From positions 1,116,001 to 1,180,000 of the forward strand of contig NZ_JAJOZC010000001.1 of NCBI RefSeq assembly GCF_023701695.1: DNA of 64,000 nucleotides, read 5' to 3'. A program made the position numbers and the translations under genes. The stretch is from Streptomyces sp. RKAG290 (GTDB lineage: Bacteria > Actinomycetota > Actinomycetes > Streptomycetales > Streptomycetaceae). Numbering within the stretch: position 1 is the stretch's first letter; each line of letters begins with the position of its first letter. The notes beneath the pieces are model-generated. The model searched no databases, was not told where the DNA came from, and was given only the letters and a program-made list of their open reading frames with translations. This document shows, piece after piece, positions 61,739 through 64,000 of the stretch.

Positions 61739-63145
61739 TCAGGGCTGGACGGGCATGGTCCAGCAGTTGGAGGTGGCCGCCCGGCCCGAGAGCCGGTCGG
61801 TCAGCCACGAGATGGCATCGCCCTGGTCGGTGATGAGCGGCACCACATGGTTGGTGAGGAGCTTGTCGCCGAGGTTGGGCAGGACGATGGCGTCGTAGGT
61901 GATGTTGGCGCCCTTGCGGCACCAGTCCACGGCCAGTTGGCGGGCCTGTCCGTGGGGCACGATGTCGTCCTGGACGCCGGTCGCCAGACGCACCGGACCG
62001 GCGGGCTTGAGATTGCCGATGCGCTGCTTGTCGAGCGCGGCCTGCGCACGCGGCTCGGCCGCGATGATGTCGCCGATGGACTTGCCGTCGTTGGTCCACT
62101 TGGTGCTCTTGGCGAAGCCGTAGCCGAGGATCGCGTCGCCGACGCACATGGTCGACGCGTCCTTCAGCGCCGCCTTGCCGACTCCGTTGATGTTGGCCTC
62201 GACGACGTTCCTCAGGTCGGGGTCGGCCTGGGCGAATCCGTTGATCGACCAGGCCAGCGCACCGGCGAGGGCGCTGCCGTCGATGCCCTTCATGACCGCG
62301 GTCAGGTCGGCGGGCGGAGCGCCGGCGTAGGTCCCGGCCAGCTGGACGTCCGGGGCGTAGGAGGGCTGCAGTTCGGCGGCCGCGGCACTGGCCCCGCCGC
62401 CCTGGCTGTAGCCGTACAGGCCGGTGCGGGAGCCGGGGGTGATGGACGCGCCGGGCACGGCGTGCGCGGCGCGGGCCGCGTCCAGCAGGGCGTGCCCCTC
62501 GTCGACACGGTTGACGTAGGTGTGCAGCCGGTCGGTCGCGCCGAGTCCGACGTAGTCGGTGACGACGACCGCGGTGCCGGCGCTGAGCAGGCGGTAGATC
62601 GCCAGGGCCTCGTAACCGACCGAGACCGTCTCGCCGTTCAGGGTCAGCGGGTACTGAAGTGCCATCGAGGGCGCGCACTGGTCGCCCTGCCCCATCGTGC
62701 CCGCGGCCACCGCCACCAACGGTCGCGGACCACCGCCCTTCCAGGCGGCCGACGGTTCGATGTAGGCACCGGTCACCGCGACGGGCTGCCCGTTCGAGTC
62801 GGTGGACCTGTACATCAGCCGGGTGGCCGTGCCCGGCATGGCCCGGCCGTCAAGACCCGGGATGCTCAGCCCCAGGGGCAACGCCTCCTGGCGGATCAAC
62901 GCACCGTTCGCGGCAGGTAGTTCGGCCGGCGGCGTGTAGAAGGCGGGGATGGTCACACCCCGGGAGACCACGGGCTCCGCCCCGTCGGCGGCGGTGGCGG
63001 GTACGGCGTACCCGCCGACACAGGCCGCCGCCGTCACGGCGACGGCGAGCACTCGGACAGCGCCGGGACGTTGCCGGCGGGTGGGGGAAGTCCCCGAGTG
63101 CGTCGTACTGAAGGTGGAACGCGAACGGGTGCTCTTGCGGCTCAC
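61739..63145 (-). CDS. Secreted lipase/esterase (LIP family)
   Basis: 468 residues. A long basic N-region and hydrophobic core (VRVLAVAVTAAACVGGYAVPATAAD) form a signal peptide. The mature enzyme is of the secretory lipase family: RPLVAVAAGTMGQGDQCAPS, VVVTDYVGLGATDRLHTYVNR, nucleophile elbow LYGYSQGGGASAAAAELQPSYAPD, VRLATGVQDDIVPHGQARQLAVDWC (Asp) and TNHVVPLITDQGDAISWL (His). GTG at 63145 follows GAGGAG. It hydrolyses lipid or small esters outside the cell. Confidence 0.9.
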   Translation of the reverse strand: MSRKSTRSRSTFSTTHSGTSPTRRQRPGAVRVLAVAVTAAACVGGYAVPATAADGAEPVVSRGVTIPAFYTPPAELPAANGALIRQEALPLGLSIPGLDGRAMPGTATRLMYRSTDSNGQPVAVTGAYIEPSAAWKGGGPRPLVAVAAGTMGQGDQCAPSMALQYPLTLNGETVSVGYEALAIYRLLSAGTAVVVTDYVGLGATDRLHTYVNRVDEGHALLDAARAAHAVPGASITPGSRTGLYGYSQGGGASAAAAELQPSYAPDVQLAGTYAGAPPADLTAVMKGIDGSALAGALAWSINGFAQADPDLRNVVEANINGVGKAALKDASTMCVGDAILGYGFAKSTKWTNDGKSIGDIIAAEPRAQAALDKQRIGNLKPAGPVRLATGVQDDIVPHGQARQLAVDWCRKGANITYDAIVLPNLGDKLLTNHVVPLITDQGDAISWLTDRLSGRAATSNCWTMPVQP

Positions 63146-63507
63146 AGCTCACTCCTCGCTCTGCTCCGAATGCAGGTGAGCGCAAGCTAGCAGCGGCACT
63201 TACCGGAGGTAACCCGTGAATAAGTTACGCTGTGGTAACTATCCGGTCGGCCCAGGCCCGGGCCGCAGGGCGGCTTCATCCGGCCCCTCCCGACGGCCTC
63301 CCCGACCCCTCCCCCACGGCCGAACGGCGCACCCCTCGGCGGCCGGAGCGGAGCCCTCGCACCGGCCCGCACGGAGCTCCCGCGGCCGGCCGCTTCACCC
63401 GAGGGCAGCGGAGAGTGCGCCCCGGACCCTTGCCCCTCACCCCGGCGCGGGGTAAAAAGTGCCACGGTCGATTGAAACGTTTTTATCGAGGCCGAGGGGA
63501 CAGCCCT
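63146..63507. promoter_or_regulatory. Divergent intergenic region lipase / rhamnosidase with operator-like dyads
   Basis: TTACC-GGA-GGTAA at 63200-63212 and AGTTAC-GCTGTG-GTAACT at 63223-63240 lie 55-95 bases upstream of the lipase start and share GTTAC/GTAAC half-sites, so one regulator may bind both. GATTGAAACGTTTTTATC at 63470-63487 has the AAACGTTT core of LacI-family operators and lies about 20 bases before the rhamnosidase start. Between them, 63241-63469 shows no gene. Confidence 0.55.
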
Positions 63508-64000
63508 GTGACACCGTTCAGGCGCCGAAGAGGCCGCCGGAGGCCGTACACCGCCCTGCTCTGCGCGGTCGTCGCGAGCACGCTCGGCGCCCCCGCCGGC
63601 GCCGCCGCGGCGCCCGTTCCGCCGCCGGGCCGCGAGCACAGCGCACTCGCGCCCACACACCTGCGTGCCGACGGGATCGACGGCACCGACAGCCGGTCCA
63701 CGGGCGTACTCGTCGGCGAGCCCAGGCCCACACTCTCCTGGACCGTGAACGACTCGGCGCGCGCCGAAGCGCAGACCGGCTACCAGATACGCGTCGAACC
63801 CGCGCGGACCGGACACGGCGGCGAGCGGACCCCCGGCTGGGACTCGGGCCGGGTGGCCTCGGACAACTCCACCGACGTCGCGTACGCGGGACCCCCGCTC
63901 GAAGCCGACCACACCTACACCTGGTCGGTCCGGACCTGGAACAGGCAGGGAGAGCCGTCCCGTTGGTCGGCATCCGCCTCGTTCGACGTCGGGCTGCTCA
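63508..64000 (+). CDS. Alpha-L-rhamnosidase (GH78), N-terminal part, continues beyond window
   Basis: A partial gene of 164 codons. The GTG at 63508 follows GAGGGGA. A signal peptide (RRPYTALLCAVVASTLGAPAGAAAA) leads into the GH78 N-terminal Fn3-like domain: LAPTHLRADGIDGTDSRSTG, VLVGEPRPTLSWTVNDSAR, QTGYQIRVEP, WDSGRVASDNSTDVAYAGPPLEADHTYTWSVRTWNRQGEPSRWSASASFDVGLL. This order is typical of bacterial alpha-L-rhamnosidases that release rhamnose from plant glycosides or pectin. The catalytic domain is outside the window. A LacI-type operator directly upstream suggests sugar induction. Confidence 0.85.
   Translation, partial: MTPFRRRRGRRRPYTALLCAVVASTLGAPAGAAAAPVPPPGREHSALAPTHLRADGIDGTDSRSTGVLVGEPRPTLSWTVNDSARAEAQTGYQIRVEPARTGHGGERTPGWDSGRVASDNSTDVAYAGPPLEADHTYTWSVRTWNRQGEPSRWSASASFDVGLL

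Overview
The window is high-GC actinobacterial DNA, almost certainly a Streptomyces chromosome. The reasons are very high GC at third codon positions, many GTG and a few TTG starts, 4-bp ATGA/GTGA gene overlaps, two 'conservons' (sensor kinase, roadblock protein, DUF742 protein, Ras-like GTPase), a SepF paralogue, and Streptomyces-type secreted hydrolases. No tRNA, rRNA, CRISPR array, transposase or prophage gene was recognised. All calls are by reading; nothing was searched against a database.

Layout. 1-6328 (-): an Mrp/Mnh Na+/H+ antiporter operon (A/B fusion, C, D, E, F, G; G cut by the window edge). 6680-12205 (+): a complete conservon followed in the same direction by a FAD monooxygenase. 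12290-20903: a CoA-thioester aromatic-acid catabolic island (RidA, acyl-CoA dehydrogenase, benzoate/anthranilate-type CoA ligase, PaaX-type regulator, bifunctional aryl-CoA monooxygenase/reductase, enoyl-CoA hydratase). 21127-25550: an ATP-binding anti-sigma-like protein, an amino-acid permease, ornithine carbamoyltransferase and arginine deiminase (arginine deiminase pathway). 25652-31668 (-): Pnkp and Hen1 RNA repair genes behind a homocysteine methyltransferase and a luciferase-like oxidoreductase. 31926-35095 (-): a small hypothetical gene, a MazG-like pyrophosphohydrolase, a frameshifted AAA ATPase and a SepF-like gene. 35200-39342 (-): a second conservon with a P450, carrying a nonsense codon and a frameshift. 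39444-50290: a metallo-hydrolase, then a carbohydrate locus (secreted lectin-type protein, Gfo/Idh/MocA oxidoreductase, solute-binding lipoprotein, two permeases, DeoR regulator, SIS isomerase, BAAT-type hydrolase). 50945-53656: a secreted GH74 xyloglucanase with CBM2 behind a perfect CebR-type box. 54022-59103: two TetR systems, one with a zinc-type alcohol dehydrogenase, one next to a DUF35 protein and etfBA. 59727 to the end: a hexapeptide acetyltransferase, an AHSA1/ArsR pair, a secreted lipase and the start of a GH78 alpha-L-rhamnosidase.

How the genes work together. Both conservons look like membrane-associated kinase/GTPase switches with an oxidase as neighbour (FAD monooxygenase in one, P450 in the other). 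The aromatic island would activate an aryl acid to its CoA thioester, dearomatise it and pass it to beta-oxidation-like enzymes. A near-identical 12-bp dyad lies in both of its divergent promoter regions. The carbohydrate locus appears tied together by an ATGYTCGT motif upstream of both the transporter operon and the SIS gene. Several regulators sit beside clear palindromes that are probably their operators.

A caution on the sequence. At least four genes (mnhC twice, mnhD, the second DUF742 gene, one sugar permease) and perhaps two more become intact if one base is added in a short G/C run. The uniform direction of these shifts points to homopolymer under-calling rather than gene death, although real mutations cannot be excluded from sequence alone.
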